64,000 nt of DNA from Taibaiella sp. KBW10. GTDB taxonomy: Bacteria; Bacteroidota; Bacteroidia; Chitinophagales; Chitinophagaceae. The position numbers and the translations under genes were made by a program. The DNA lies in NCBI RefSeq assembly GCF_003852495.1, contig NZ_QAJI01000007.1, positions 167,863 through 231,862 on the forward strand, in the 5' to 3' direction. This document shows positions 9,112 to 18,207 of this stretch, in pieces; the first letter of the stretch is position 1, and every line of letters starts with the position of its first letter. The notes under the pieces are model-generated. The model was not told where the DNA came from and did no database searches. It saw only the letters and a program-made list of their open reading frames with translations.

Positions 9112-9183
9112 GGCCTCGTAGTACAATGGATAGTATAAGAGTTTCCGAAGCTCCAGATCCAAGTTCGATTCTTGGCGAGGCCA
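9112..9183 (+). tRNA. tRNA-Arg (anticodon CCG)
   Basis: A 72-base cloverleaf. Acceptor stem GGCCTCG (9112-9118) pairs with CGAGGCC, followed by discriminator A; the mature CCA end is not encoded. The D arm is GTAC/GTAT, the T arm CCAAG/CTTGG with loop TTCGATT. The anticodon loop TTCCGAA gives CCG, reading the Arg codon CGG. Position 27-43 is an A-C mismatch in the anticodon stem; the other four pairs form. It has its own promoter and terminator. Confidence 0.93.
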
Positions 9184-9184
9184 C

Positions 9185-9212
9185 AAACACCTGATAATCA
9201 GGTGTTTTTTTA
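9185..9212 (+). terminator. Intrinsic terminator of tRNA-Arg
   Basis: Hairpin CACCTGA-TAA-TCAGGTG (9188-9204) followed by a run of seven T. A classical Rho-independent terminator directly after the tRNA. Confidence 0.9.
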
Positions 9213-9693
9213 TTTAGAATATATCTTCACAGACATATTTGCATACCTTTAATGCTGAGGACTACGGCAAAACGAAACGATGCTTTGCAGTGGTATTAGT
9301 AAGACGATTTAGGAGCTTGTTGACATTAAACCAGGCATTCAGACAATGAATGATGTAAATACTTATACCTACACCTAAATGAGCTTAAACACCAGCGGGA
9401 CAACCCAAAATACATTTCAATGTAAACCATGTTATTTATAGGAACAACAATTATATCGAAAGACAGAAAAGAAAAAAAGAGGGTGTATAAAAAACAAGTT
9501 GCACTAAAGGTAATCCGAGGCAATCAGGCACATATGCTGCCTTGAAGACGGGTCATTAACAAATGAAGAAGCAAAAAAGTACTATTCTATTTGGTGAAAT
9601 ATTTAATCCATCAACCAGGAAGAGATAAGATTTAATCAGTAAAAAAACCTGTTGGCCTGCGGTCTTCTATATGCAGCATGCCATAATATATGT
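9213..9693. other. Gene-free interval after tRNA-Arg
   Basis: About 480 bp with no credible coding region on either strand. Short open frames here have poor composition and no recognisable start context. I looked for a repeat of the tRNA 3' end that would mark an integration site and did not see one. It may contain decayed sequence, but no parent gene is recognisable. Confidence 0.5.
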
Positions 9694-10116
9694 TTAAAGT
9701 ACTGTCACAATTGCATTACTAATCGCGAGCAACAGGCAAAGGGGGCTATAGATATAGGTATCTCTACAGGCAAAGACACTGCCCTTAAATGATTTTGCGA
9801 TGCCGATGTATCTAAAATCTCCAATAAAACGAACCAGGAATATGAGGGAAATAGTCCATAATGCATATTTTATATAAACCGGGTCGACGGGTATTTTAAG
9901 CATGCCGTTAAATCCCATATTGACTCCCGCAAAAAGCATAAGACCCAATGCGACCGTAAATGTCCCCAGCCTACTGGGAGCAAATACTCTTTTCCCATTT
10001 GCATTGGTAGGCACGGCTTCTGTAAGCCCAAGCTGCCCTCCGAATACCCAATAAAGGTGGAGCAGCGCCAGAAATAAGTAAATCGTAATATTCAGTATTG
10101 ACAGTATAAATTCCAT
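9694..10116 (-). CDS. DUF3995 domain membrane protein (copy 1)
   Basis: A 140-residue membrane protein with about four hydrophobic segments. Family marks are LLHLYWVFGG near residue 20 and the C-terminal block RFIGDFRYIGIAKSFKGSVFACRDTYIYSPLCLLL, matching what I recall of DUF3995. Function is unknown. A diverged paralogue of the same length lies about 2.5 kb away (12150-12572), and a Ca2+/H+ antiporter gene lies between them on the same strand. It stands alone, flanked by non-coding DNA. Confidence 0.75.
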   Translation of the reverse strand: MEFILSILNITIYLFLALLHLYWVFGGQLGLTEAVPTNANGKRVFAPSRLGTFTVALGLMLFAGVNMGFNGMLKIPVDPVYIKYALWTISLIFLVRFIGDFRYIGIAKSFKGSVFACRDTYIYSPLCLLLAISNAIVTVL

Positions 10117-10426
10117 TCTTTCGATTCGTGGTTAGCAGTTACAGGTACGCTTAAACATATCATAGACTCCCTTTCGCTCTTTCCGGTTGGCTACCGATGG
10201 GGGCAACAAACCAATTATAAGACCATCAGGATATTACTTTTAAAAAACGTGATGCAATATAGTTATTATCCGCTACATATGATAGCGCATAAGTATTATA
10301 AACTTAAGGATTTATCATGCGGGCCAAAGCAAACTAAAAATTCTCTTGGGCACCGGGAAACAAGGAATCTAGAGCCCTCCGGAAAAGGGCTTAATAAAGT
10401 AAAAAACAGCTTAGAAAGTATTTATG

Positions 10427-11491
10427 CTATGGGTAGATTATGGTAAAAATATAAGCCATTAAATTGACCAGCAAAACCACTCCATACAGCATATTTGTTT
10501 TCCCCTTACTCAGGGAAAGCATTACAATAAAAACGGAAAGCCCTAACAAAATGGTGGATTTTGTATCGAGGCCAAGAATTAGATCCAGATCATAAATATG
10601 ACATACAATCGTCACCGCAGGAATAGTCAGTCCGATGCTGGCTAAGGCGGAGCCCAATGCCAGGTTAAGGCTATTTTGTAATTGGTTTTTCCGGGCCGAT
10701 TTGATGGCCGCAATGCCTTCCGGAAGCAATACCACCGTGGCAATAATGACGCCCACTAAGGATTTGGGCAATTGTGCCTGCTCTACCATATCTTCAATGG
10801 TAGGCGATAATTTCTTAGCTAGGAGTACCACGATACTTAAGCAAACAATCAGGCATACCAGGCTGACAATGGCTTCGCCACCTGAGGGAATTTTATGGGG
10901 TTCTTCTTCTGTTTTTGATAAAAAGTAGGATCGGTGCCTAACGGTTTGTGTGAGTAAAAATACGCCATAGATCACCAGGCAGGAAATGGCTACAAAAACA
11001 AGCTGCGGCTTAGAGTAAACCGGGCCTGCAATACTTGTGGTATAATTGGGTAAGACCAGTGTGAATAAAATGATGGCTACCAGACTGACCAATGCCGTGT
11101 TGGTGGAGTGTTTGGAGAAAAACTGCTCCCGGTGCATAAAGCCTCCGATCATCAGGCAAAAGCCGATAATCCCGTTGAGGATAAGCATGGTGGCCGCAAA
11201 AACGGTATCCCTAGCTAAATAAGCGGTATCGGTGCCTCCTGTCGTCATCAGGGAAACAATAATGGCCACTTCTATAATGGTAATGGCCACCGCCAGGATA
11301 ATGGTTCCAAAAGGTTCTCCAACCTTATGCGCAACCACCTCTGAATGATGTACAGCAGACAATACACTTAAAATCAAAAAGATCCCTGCTACAATCTGAA
11401 AGAAAGTATTGGTCAGAATCAATCCCGAAAAATAAAGTAAACAAGCAATTAAGGGAGAGAGAAGCGACCAGTTTAAGTACTTTTTTATCAT
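10427..11491 (-). CDS. chaA: Ca2+/H+ (cation/proton) antiporter, ChaA type
   Basis: A 354-residue inner-membrane antiporter of the Ca2+/cation exchanger superfamily, with roughly eleven hydrophobic segments. The two inverted halves carry the alpha-repeat signatures: GEPFGTIILAVAITIIEVAI near residues 58-77, and PEGIAAIKSARKNQLQNSLN followed by LALGSALASIGLTIP near residues 255-290. In ChaA-type proteins these acidic and polar residues form the ion site. It probably exports Ca2+ or Na+ in exchange for protons. It lies between two DUF3995 paralogues but is separated from each by non-coding DNA. Confidence 0.88.
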   Translation of the reverse strand: MIKKYLNWSLLSPLIACLLYFSGLILTNTFFQIVAGIFLILSVLSAVHHSEVVAHKVGEPFGTIILAVAITIIEVAIIVSLMTTGGTDTAYLARDTVFAATMLILNGIIGFCLMIGGFMHREQFFSKHSTNTALVSLVAIILFTLVLPNYTTSIAGPVYSKPQLVFVAISCLVIYGVFLLTQTVRHRSYFLSKTEEEPHKIPSGGEAIVSLVCLIVCLSIVVLLAKKLSPTIEDMVEQAQLPKSLVGVIIATVVLLPEGIAAIKSARKNQLQNSLNLALGSALASIGLTIPAVTIVCHIYDLDLILGLDTKSTILLGLSVFIVMLSLSKGKTNMLYGVVLLVNLMAYIFTIIYP

Positions 11492-12149
11492 GCTAAATTG
11501 TTTATAATGTCAGAAAGATCGTAATGGAATGCATTTGTGTATGTGGGCGACAAATCCTGGTCATCATGTGTACCAATCATCACCTATTGTATACGGTTTC
11601 CCTCTTGCTATTTGATCGATAAGGGAAAGGATATGCTTGTAACGGAATTGGCAAGATAATTCAATATCTTAATGTCACCCGCGGTATCTTGTAAATTTAA
11701 CACAAAAACATTAATTGCATTGCTTTTTAAAACAAAAACATCTCATAAATACCTGAGCCATAAGCAATCAAAAAAAGAGATCCTTTTTACAGCAGGCAAT
11801 CCCGAAAGATATTGTACCCCATCCAAAAGTTTATTCACCTTATTAAAAACAACAGGAAAAACGATGTCGTTTTTCTATTTCTCAGGTCTTAAATCTGAAT
11901 AAAGATCAGATTAAGATAACTTTTTCAATACCTCATGCTTTTTCTCCGCACTATTTAATCAAGTGATTGATTAATCTATGCCTTCAAAAGACAGACCACA
12001 TCAAAAACAGGAAAGTAATTTCCCATGCTTAATTAAGGTTAAACACAAATCAGGCTTTGTACGCCGCAGTATGCGCGGTACAAAGCCTGAAATTGTTGAT
12101 ACTAGTCCATTATGCGCATGCAGAAATCTTCCGATACATCAGGGTCTGT
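11492..12149. other. Gene-free interval with two dyad elements
   Basis: About 650 bp without a credible gene. It holds a perfect dyad TTAATCAA-GTGA-TTGATTAA (11955-11974) and a longer hairpin at 12051-12089. Short open frames in the interval have no family resemblance and atypical composition. Confidence 0.5.
12051..12089. repeat. Inverted repeat, possible terminator
   Basis: Arms CAGGCTTTGTAC (12051-12062) and GTACAAAGCCTG (12078-12089) are perfect, with a 15-base GC-rich middle in which a further CGC/GCG pairing can form. No strong T-run follows on either side. It could end leftward or rightward transcription, or fold in RNA; its role is unclear. Confidence 0.5.
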
Positions 12150-12572
12150 TTAGAGCAGGATGAGAAGGAAATGGCTTAAGCTCATTACCAAACAAAAAGG
12201 TACATATATTCGGCTGTCTCTCCTGGCAAAGGGACTAGTCCGCAAGGTTTTGCTAATACCCACATACCTGAAATCACCGACAAACCGAACAAAGAATGCC
12301 AGGGCGATCACTGCCATGGCCACATTAATTACTTTTTTTGAAATCACCAGGTTGATGAATTCTTCATTAAACATATTGACCATAGCAAAGGCATAAAACA
12401 TAAAGGCGCCTAGAAATAGCCATATTGGGCGGGGTTTCCAGATCGTCCTCCCGCCGGCATCGGTCGGGATCATTTCAAATACACCGGGATCGTTTGAAAT
12501 AGCCCAGTAAAGGTGTAAAATAGATAGGAATAAAAAGATGATGGTATGCAGGAGGGATAAGACAAATTCCAT
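12150..12572 (-). CDS. DUF3995 domain membrane protein (copy 2)
   Basis: A 140-residue membrane protein, paralogous to the product of 9694-10116. Both start MEF[IV]LS, share LHLYWA near residue 20, a second-loop IPTDAGGR/VPTNANGK stretch, and the C-terminal RFVGDFRYVGISK and FARRDSRIYVPFCL block. About four hydrophobic segments are visible. The two copies are clearly diverged, which suggests an old duplication or separate acquisition. Function unknown. Confidence 0.75.
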   Translation of the reverse strand: MEFVLSLLHTIIFLFLSILHLYWAISNDPGVFEMIPTDAGGRTIWKPRPIWLFLGAFMFYAFAMVNMFNEEFINLVISKKVINVAMAVIALAFFVRFVGDFRYVGISKTLRTSPFARRDSRIYVPFCLVMSLSHFLLILL

Positions 12573-12800
12573 ATTGCAATAAATTTAAGTTGACTCATTT
12601 CAGGTGTACCCAAAGGCCGCATCATACCATTCCGTGAGGGTCGACACCAATTGAGTTTTTTGGGGATAGGAGATAAAAAAGGAAGCGCCTGCTGAAGAAT
12701 CAACAAGCCTGCTTCCACACTAAAAATGAACCAAGATGAATAAAAGCCGGGGGGTGCTAATCACGGAACCACCGCCCGACTTTCAGGTGTTTAAACAGGA

Positions 12801-14960
12801 TTATTGCTTAACCACTTTTTCGTATATTTTATGACCATGTTCCGTATACACTTCTACATAGTAAATACCTTTGCTTAAATTTTTAAAAGGAATGTTTATC
12901 GTAGAAGCATTAGCCTTAATTTCCTGGATCGTTCTGCCATAAGCATCCCGTACCTTAATGATATCATGTTCTGACAAACCTGTTACTTTTAAGTTGTCTT
13001 CTACCGGATTAGGATAGAGCTCAATTTGCTTTTCCGCATCAAAATGTATTTGTTTGATCACACTATATTCATAGCGACCGTCTCTATCCAATTGTTTTAA
13101 GCGGTAATAATTTTTCCCGTTAACCGGTTGTGTTGCCGTATACTGATAATTGAGCTGGGCAGTACTGTTACCATCCGGCGCTTTTGAACCCACAAAGCTC
13201 ATTGTTTTCCAATCACTGCCATTTGCACTATGCAATACTTCAAAACCTTTATTATTCACTTCGTTTGTCGTAGCCCAATCTAATACAACGTCGTTGTTCT
13301 TGCGCTCAGCGGTAAAAGACACCAGTTTGATGGGTAAAGCAATATCGGCAATAAAAGTAACAGTCGACTGAGAAGGACAAGCACCGCTACTCAGGTCATA
13401 TTTAACCTCTACGGTTCCCGCACCGGTTATCGTTAACAATCCGGTACTCGGATCGATGGTTCCTGCTCCGCGAACCAGGCTATAAGTACCACCAGCCGGG
13501 GCTGCGATCATCTGATACGTTTGTCCTGCCTTTGCATTCGCGATAGGAAATAAAGTTGCGGCCAGGGTACTCGCACCACACATATCCAATTGGCTGGTCG
13601 AAAAGGAATAATTGGGAATATCTGCATCTGTAGCACTGCCATCGGCCATGCTACCACCGGTTTTATGCCCTACATATCCAAAAAAGCTGGAACACTTTTT
13701 CAGCACCATAGTCGTATGGCCTCCTGTTTCAACGGCCATTACTTTGTCCGTAGCGGTCATACTGCCGACATTAGTAGATGGGTTAATGTTCGCAGCACTA
13801 CCACCCAACATTTGGCGGCTGTTACTGCCCCAGGCATACAATGCAGTATCCGCAGTAATGGCATTTACGGCAGCATAAGTACCTCCGAAATCGTGTTCAT
13901 TAGGACTGAACCATACAACATCCGTCAGATAATCACCGGCAGTAGCCGATTTTTGCACCTGTACCCAACTGGTTTCTGTGCCGGTACCAAAATTGCCCAG
14001 TTGTCTTTGGGCATTGTTACCCAAGGCATATAAATTGCCGTTAGTAGCCAATAAATAATAACTGGAGGTAGCGGCCGTTCCTCCGGTGTTCATGCCGATC
14101 ATCTTAGGACTGATCCCCGCAGGCAAATCCATTGAAGTAGCATATACCCTTGTTGTTGATGCAGATGCATCCCCTAAATAGGTACCGCTTCCCCAAGTGT
14201 ACACCATACCGGTACTCGTCAGCGCCATAAAATTCTGCTGGCCATTACCCCTCAGCGCGACAACATCCGTTAAATCGGCAGCTGCACTTGTTTTTACACG
14301 ATGCCAAACCTTATTGTTTACCGCGTTATACGTGGTGGTGCCGTCGCCATAAGCTGCAGAAGTAGCCGCATTAGTAGCTGCAACCAAGGTATAGGCTTCG
14401 CCGCTACAGGTTACCAGGCCCAACATACGGTGGGTACCAAATAGCATTTTAACATCTGCAGGGTTTACACCGGCAGGAAGCCCGTTTGCAACCCCGTCAA
14501 TAGTCAGCTTTTGAAAGGAGGTACCTGTACCAATACCCCAATGATCTGTACCCCAAAAATAGAGTCCGTTTGTCGTCAGTACAAAATGTTGTGAGTTTGT
14601 ATTGATCTGAGACCCTCCGGCAAATTTGAGGATTTCTCCGCTCAGGCCGGAATAATTACTCGCGTTTATTTCTTGTGGTGATAATATGTTAGCGCCTCCG
14701 CTGCCAATCTTTTCCCCCCAAACCAATACCCTGCCGTCCGCCTGTCTGGCAAAAGTGCTATGAAACAAAGACACGACATTATCGTATTCAATCGTGTTTG
14801 GCGTACTCGAATTAATAAAGGAATTTGCCCTATCATTTCCGGAACAACCTACAGAAGGCGCGACGCATTGCGCCTGAGCAACTACAAAAGACAAAATGGC
14901 AGAAGCCGTTAAGGGTAAGGCTCTTTTGAGTAATTGATTGGAATCGTAAAATTTCATCAT
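12801..14960 (-). CDS. T9SS-exported RCC1-like repeat protein
   Basis: A 719-residue surface or secreted protein. An N-terminal signal peptide (about 1-30, ending AQAQC) is followed by a region to about residue 430 with RCC1-like blade repeats: LYFWGTDHWGIGTG, VYTWGSGTYLG, LYALGNNAQRQLG and LYAWGSNSRQMLGG. A bacterial Ig-like stretch follows (about 460-540). The shared Bacteroidota tail module NYYRLKQLDRDGRYEYS precedes the T9SS type A sorting domain (YPNPVEDNLKV... to the end). RCC1-type propellers mediate protein binding; the ligand is unknown. The upstream neighbour is a TPR/AraC membrane regulator on the same strand. Confidence 0.85.
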   Translation of the reverse strand: MMKFYDSNQLLKRALPLTASAILSFVVAQAQCVAPSVGCSGNDRANSFINSSTPNTIEYDNVVSLFHSTFARQADGRVLVWGEKIGSGGANILSPQEINASNYSGLSGEILKFAGGSQINTNSQHFVLTTNGLYFWGTDHWGIGTGTSFQKLTIDGVANGLPAGVNPADVKMLFGTHRMLGLVTCSGEAYTLVAATNAATSAAYGDGTTTYNAVNNKVWHRVKTSAAADLTDVVALRGNGQQNFMALTSTGMVYTWGSGTYLGDASASTTRVYATSMDLPAGISPKMIGMNTGGTAATSSYYLLATNGNLYALGNNAQRQLGNFGTGTETSWVQVQKSATAGDYLTDVVWFSPNEHDFGGTYAAVNAITADTALYAWGSNSRQMLGGSAANINPSTNVGSMTATDKVMAVETGGHTTMVLKKCSSFFGYVGHKTGGSMADGSATDADIPNYSFSTSQLDMCGASTLAATLFPIANAKAGQTYQMIAAPAGGTYSLVRGAGTIDPSTGLLTITGAGTVEVKYDLSSGACPSQSTVTFIADIALPIKLVSFTAERKNNDVVLDWATTNEVNNKGFEVLHSANGSDWKTMSFVGSKAPDGNSTAQLNYQYTATQPVNGKNYYRLKQLDRDGRYEYSVIKQIHFDAEKQIELYPNPVEDNLKVTGLSEHDIIKVRDAYGRTIQEIKANASTINIPFKNLSKGIYYVEVYTEHGHKIYEKVVKQ

Positions 14961-15332
14961 TCAAATTTTGTTTTAGTACATTAATATTGGTTTGGATAAC
15001 ATTATCCGGGGCAATATTATCCTCAAAAACAAAGCTGACATAATGATTACTTACGCGAATTCAGGAATTCAAAAAGTAAATAAAAAAGACAAAAGTCTTT
15101 ACAGCGCTACATTACAAAGAAGAACAGCACAGTGAGTATATCCTATCAGATATGGTCTTATTTATAGCCCAAAATGGCGGCTTTTACCCTATAAGGGTAT
15201 GATCAGATAAGGAAAACGCAGGAAAACGAAGCAGGTTATGGTACCAAAATATACCTATACAAGCATATTTCATGGATTGTATTTGCAGGGTTATCTAAAA
15301 ATAAGATATGCTATTTTGACAGAAATATAAAC
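14961..15332. other. Non-coding interval upstream of the RCC1-like gene
   Basis: About 370 bp between the TPR/AraC regulator stop and the RCC1-like start. I see no gene. Two ATTATCC motifs occur 16 bp apart near 15004 and 15020 and a GAATTC direct repeat near 15057; neither is clearly a regulatory site. No good TAnnTTTG promoter was found on the minus strand. Confidence 0.4.
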
Positions 15333-17045
15333 TTATTGTTTGGCATCCAACTTCATATTGCTGATAAAAGCGGAAGGAGAAATGCCGGTTATTTGCTTAA
15401 AATTGGTTGCAAATTTACTATGCCCGGAGAAGCCAGACTCCTGAGCAAGGTAGGCAATCTTATAGTCCCGGTATATGGGTTCGGTCTGTAATTTGGCAAT
15501 TATGTAATTGATCCGAAGCTCATTGATGTAGTTATTAAAGTCTTTTCCTTTATGCTCATTAATGATACTTGACAGATATTTTGTATTTGTTTTTAATCTT
15601 GCGGCAAGGTAAGGCAAAGTAATATCTGATTTTAAATATATATATTTTTGTTCAAATCGGTACAAATCCTTTAACAAGCGTTCTTCCGTTTCTTTAGAAA
15701 TGGATACACCCAACTTATGATTTTCTATTAGTACCTCCGCCGGCGCTGCATCTATTTCTACCCCTGCGCCATCTGCTGTAGTTTCATAAACAAGGAGAAC
15801 ATCTGTACTCACCTGATGCGGTGCAATGTCCCCTATCTGATTTATATCGCCGATATGCGCTTCCGATTGGCTGCTTTCCAGTGCCGGTAGTTTCTCGCGG
15901 TCCAGGCGAAGCTTATGTATGTAATCAAGGTATTTCTCCCGTTCCTTTTTTCTGGATCTTCTCGAGTATACATAAGAAAGGATCATGACCAAGAGTAAAA
16001 GGATGCAGGTGACCGTTAAACCAAGGTTTCGGGTATGATTCTCTTGCAACTCAGAATCAAATTTTTCAATAAGACTGTTCGATACTTTAGCGGTGATCGT
16101 TGTCTGCATCTGCGACAGTTCTATAAACTTAGACTGATACAGCATTACCTTTTCCTGATCTCCGACCTTAAGGTAATACGCATTAAGGCTTTTATAAGTC
16201 ATAATCTTCATATTAAAATTATTGGACTTATTGGCAAAAGACAATGCAGAATCCAAGGCTTTACCTGCCTCTTGGTATTTCCCCTGCTTTAAAGCAAGCT
16301 CTCCAAGATTTTGATAAATGAATCCTTTTAATTCCGTTTCCTGATGCGCTAAAATTTTTAAAGATTTAAGGAGATAAGTTTCGGCTTCCTTAAGATGTCC
16401 CAATTGCAGATGACAATAGCCTTCCAATTGCAGACAGGTCGCCATAAAAATGGCATATTCATTACCTTCTCCGGCTGCTTGCAGAATATCAAAAGCGATT
16501 TTGACTTCTGCTAAAGCATTTTCATATTTCTGGGCCTCGATTTCATAATATGCTTTTTCCTGGTGGATAAACATTTGGATCAGCGGTAAGCCCTGTGGGC
16601 CCTCGTTGGCTTTTTCGGCTTTAGCCAGATACTTTCTCCCTTGTACCAGAAGACCCAATTGCCTGAAGCTGGTCGAAAGAAACCCCGATATCCTGATTTC
16701 CCACTCTTTATTCTTTATGTTTTCCGCAATCTTTTCTCCTTGCACCGCAAGCAAAAGCGCTTCTGTATATTCACCGGTCCTTTCTTTCAAGGTCGCCAGC
16801 AACATCAGGCTTTTCATCTTTTGCAAACTGTCTACGGCACTATGTAATAAAGTATCGGCCTGTAAAATGGCCTCCTCAACATTTTGTGAGGCGAGTGCTG
16901 TGGCTATATACCGGAATGCACTGTCAAATTTTGGATTTTGTTTATCGGTATTTTGGGCAAAAAGCTTTTCACCAGGAACAAGAAAGGCAAGCCAAATAAA
17001 TATTGCGCAGCGCAAAATTTTATGCATAAAAAAACTATTTAACAT
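15333..17045 (-). CDS. TPR-containing membrane regulator with AraC-type DNA-binding domain
   Basis: A 570-residue protein with a signal-like N-terminus (ending about KLFAQN), tetratricopeptide-type helical repeats over about residues 40-330, one membrane helix (about 345-362, LGLTVTCILLLLVMILSYVY), a charged linker, and a C-terminal AraC/XylS helix-turn-helix domain (about 465-565) including NNYINELRINYIIAKL and AYLAQESGFSGHSKFATNFK. The layout places TPRs outside the inner membrane and the HTH in the cytoplasm, as in one-component Bacteroidota regulators. An in-frame ATG at 17027 (MHKILRCA) is an equally plausible start. The target may be the adjacent RCC1-like T9SS gene; this is inference. 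Confidence 0.82.
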   Translation of the reverse strand: MLNSFFMHKILRCAIFIWLAFLVPGEKLFAQNTDKQNPKFDSAFRYIATALASQNVEEAILQADTLLHSAVDSLQKMKSLMLLATLKERTGEYTEALLLAVQGEKIAENIKNKEWEIRISGFLSTSFRQLGLLVQGRKYLAKAEKANEGPQGLPLIQMFIHQEKAYYEIEAQKYENALAEVKIAFDILQAAGEGNEYAIFMATCLQLEGYCHLQLGHLKEAETYLLKSLKILAHQETELKGFIYQNLGELALKQGKYQEAGKALDSALSFANKSNNFNMKIMTYKSLNAYYLKVGDQEKVMLYQSKFIELSQMQTTITAKVSNSLIEKFDSELQENHTRNLGLTVTCILLLLVMILSYVYSRRSRKKEREKYLDYIHKLRLDREKLPALESSQSEAHIGDINQIGDIAPHQVSTDVLLVYETTADGAGVEIDAAPAEVLIENHKLGVSISKETEERLLKDLYRFEQKYIYLKSDITLPYLAARLKTNTKYLSSIINEHKGKDFNNYINELRINYIIAKLQTEPIYRDYKIAYLAQESGFSGHSKFATNFKQITGISPSAFISNMKLDAKQ

Positions 17046-17208
17046 CTCTTCTATCGTATCGAAAAATTACTAACAATTTGATTACAAGCACTTAATAAGC
17101 GAAATTACAATTTTTAAAGGAGTATCGATAATTGTTTATTGCACCCTGGCAAGACCCTATGCCCCTTTACCAAGAATCCATAAAAAGGTAAAGCCATAAA
17201 GAGTATAT

Positions 17209-17264
17209 GGTAAAAAAGTTGAGCCTTTATCCTTCTCTTCGTATCAAGAAAAGGATAAAGGCTC
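17209..17264 (-). terminator. Terminator of the SDR gene
   Basis: Arms GAGCCTTTATCCTT (17221-17234) and AAGGATAAAGGCTC (17251-17264) pair perfectly. Read leftward the hairpin is followed by AACTTTTTTACC. It lies 20 bp past the SDR stop. Confidence 0.85.
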
Positions 17265-17284
17265 ATGAAAAGTTTATGGGCAAT

Positions 17285-18010
17285 TTACGAGGGATTAGTC
17301 GACCACAGGCCTACTTCTTTAACAAAGGCCCTTTGCGGCAATTTTAAATGGTTCACGACCAAAAAGGCCAGGTCTTCGGGTTGCAATACCTTTTCGACAT
17401 TACCATCAGTAAAGTTTGCATTCAAAGTCATATCGGTTGCGATAGTACTCGGATTAACCGTTGTAACCCGGATATTCGATTTACGTACTTCCTGCATCAG
17501 CGATTCAGTAAGATTGATGACCGCCGCTTTTGAGGCACCATAGGCACTCATATTTGCCGCACCTTTCAAACCCGCTGTAGAAGCGATATTGATGATATCG
17601 CCCTGACCTTGTTTTAAAATAAGAGGCAATACTTCATGTACCATATAATAAGTACCCAATACATTGATGCGGAACACCGCTTCCCATTCTGCAACCGGCA
17701 GCTCCAAAAAGCCTCCCATTTTCAGGATACCCGCATTATTGATCAGTATATCTACTGTTTTCAATGCATCGGCAATAAGGGCCACCGCCAAAATGACTTC
17801 GGTATAGTTTCCTACATCTGCAGTAGCATACGCGATATTTATTTCCGGATTTAAACTGTTCAATTCTTTCTGAAGGCTTTCCAGCTCCGTAGTTGTCCTG
17901 CTGATTAAACCCAAGTGCACACCCTCTTTGGCTAAGGCAATGGCCATGGCTTTACCCAAACCCTTACCGGCACCGGTGATAACAGCCGTTTTTCCTTTTA
18001 ATGATTGCAT
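17285..18010 (-). CDS. Short-chain dehydrogenase/reductase, 3-ketoacyl-reductase-like
   Basis: A 241-residue classical SDR. Visible are the NAD(P)-binding TGAGKGLGKA (about 11-20), NNAG near residue 88, and the catalytic Ser followed by the YGASK motif (Tyr-x3-Lys). The closest recalled annotation is 3-ketoacyl-ACP reductase (FabG-like), but no fatty-acid genes are nearby, so the substrate is open. The start at MQSLKGKTAVITG (18010) is chosen because the fold begins there; an in-frame ATG 12 codons upstream adds a non-conserved tail. Monocistronic with a strong terminator. Confidence 0.88.
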   Translation of the reverse strand: MQSLKGKTAVITGAGKGLGKAMAIALAKEGVHLGLISRTTTELESLQKELNSLNPEINIAYATADVGNYTEVILAVALIADALKTVDILINNAGILKMGGFLELPVAEWEAVFRINVLGTYYMVHEVLPLILKQGQGDIINIASTAGLKGAANMSAYGASKAAVINLTESLMQEVRKSNIRVTTVNPSTIATDMTLNANFTDGNVEKVLQPEDLAFLVVNHLKLPQRAFVKEVGLWSTNPS

Positions 18011-18207
18011 ATAATTATGATTAAAATTTTCAGCTTCAAAATTCATTATAATTAAACTTTAATCCAAACATTTATAGATTTGAGGTACATTTATTACCCG
18101 ATTAGTGCCGGACACACACTGATTAAAAGAATCAGGCTTTGCACCGGGAAAGGATAATGCACCAACAAACGCATTGGCCTAGAAAAAACCACACCAAAAT
18201 TGTATTG

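Noticed and set aside
9112-9183. tRNA-Arg as an integration site for a mobile element
   Set aside because: No integrase gene and no repeat of the tRNA 3' end was found downstream.
9326-9523. A 65-codon minus-strand open frame after the tRNA
   Set aside because: Low-complexity Phe/Ser composition with no family signal.
11672-11902. A 76-codon open frame in the gene-poor interval
   Set aside because: No family resemblance, atypical Lys/Ser/Thr composition, no promoter.
13590-14033. A 147-codon open frame opposite the RCC1-like gene
   Set aside because: Antisense shadow of the repeat region.
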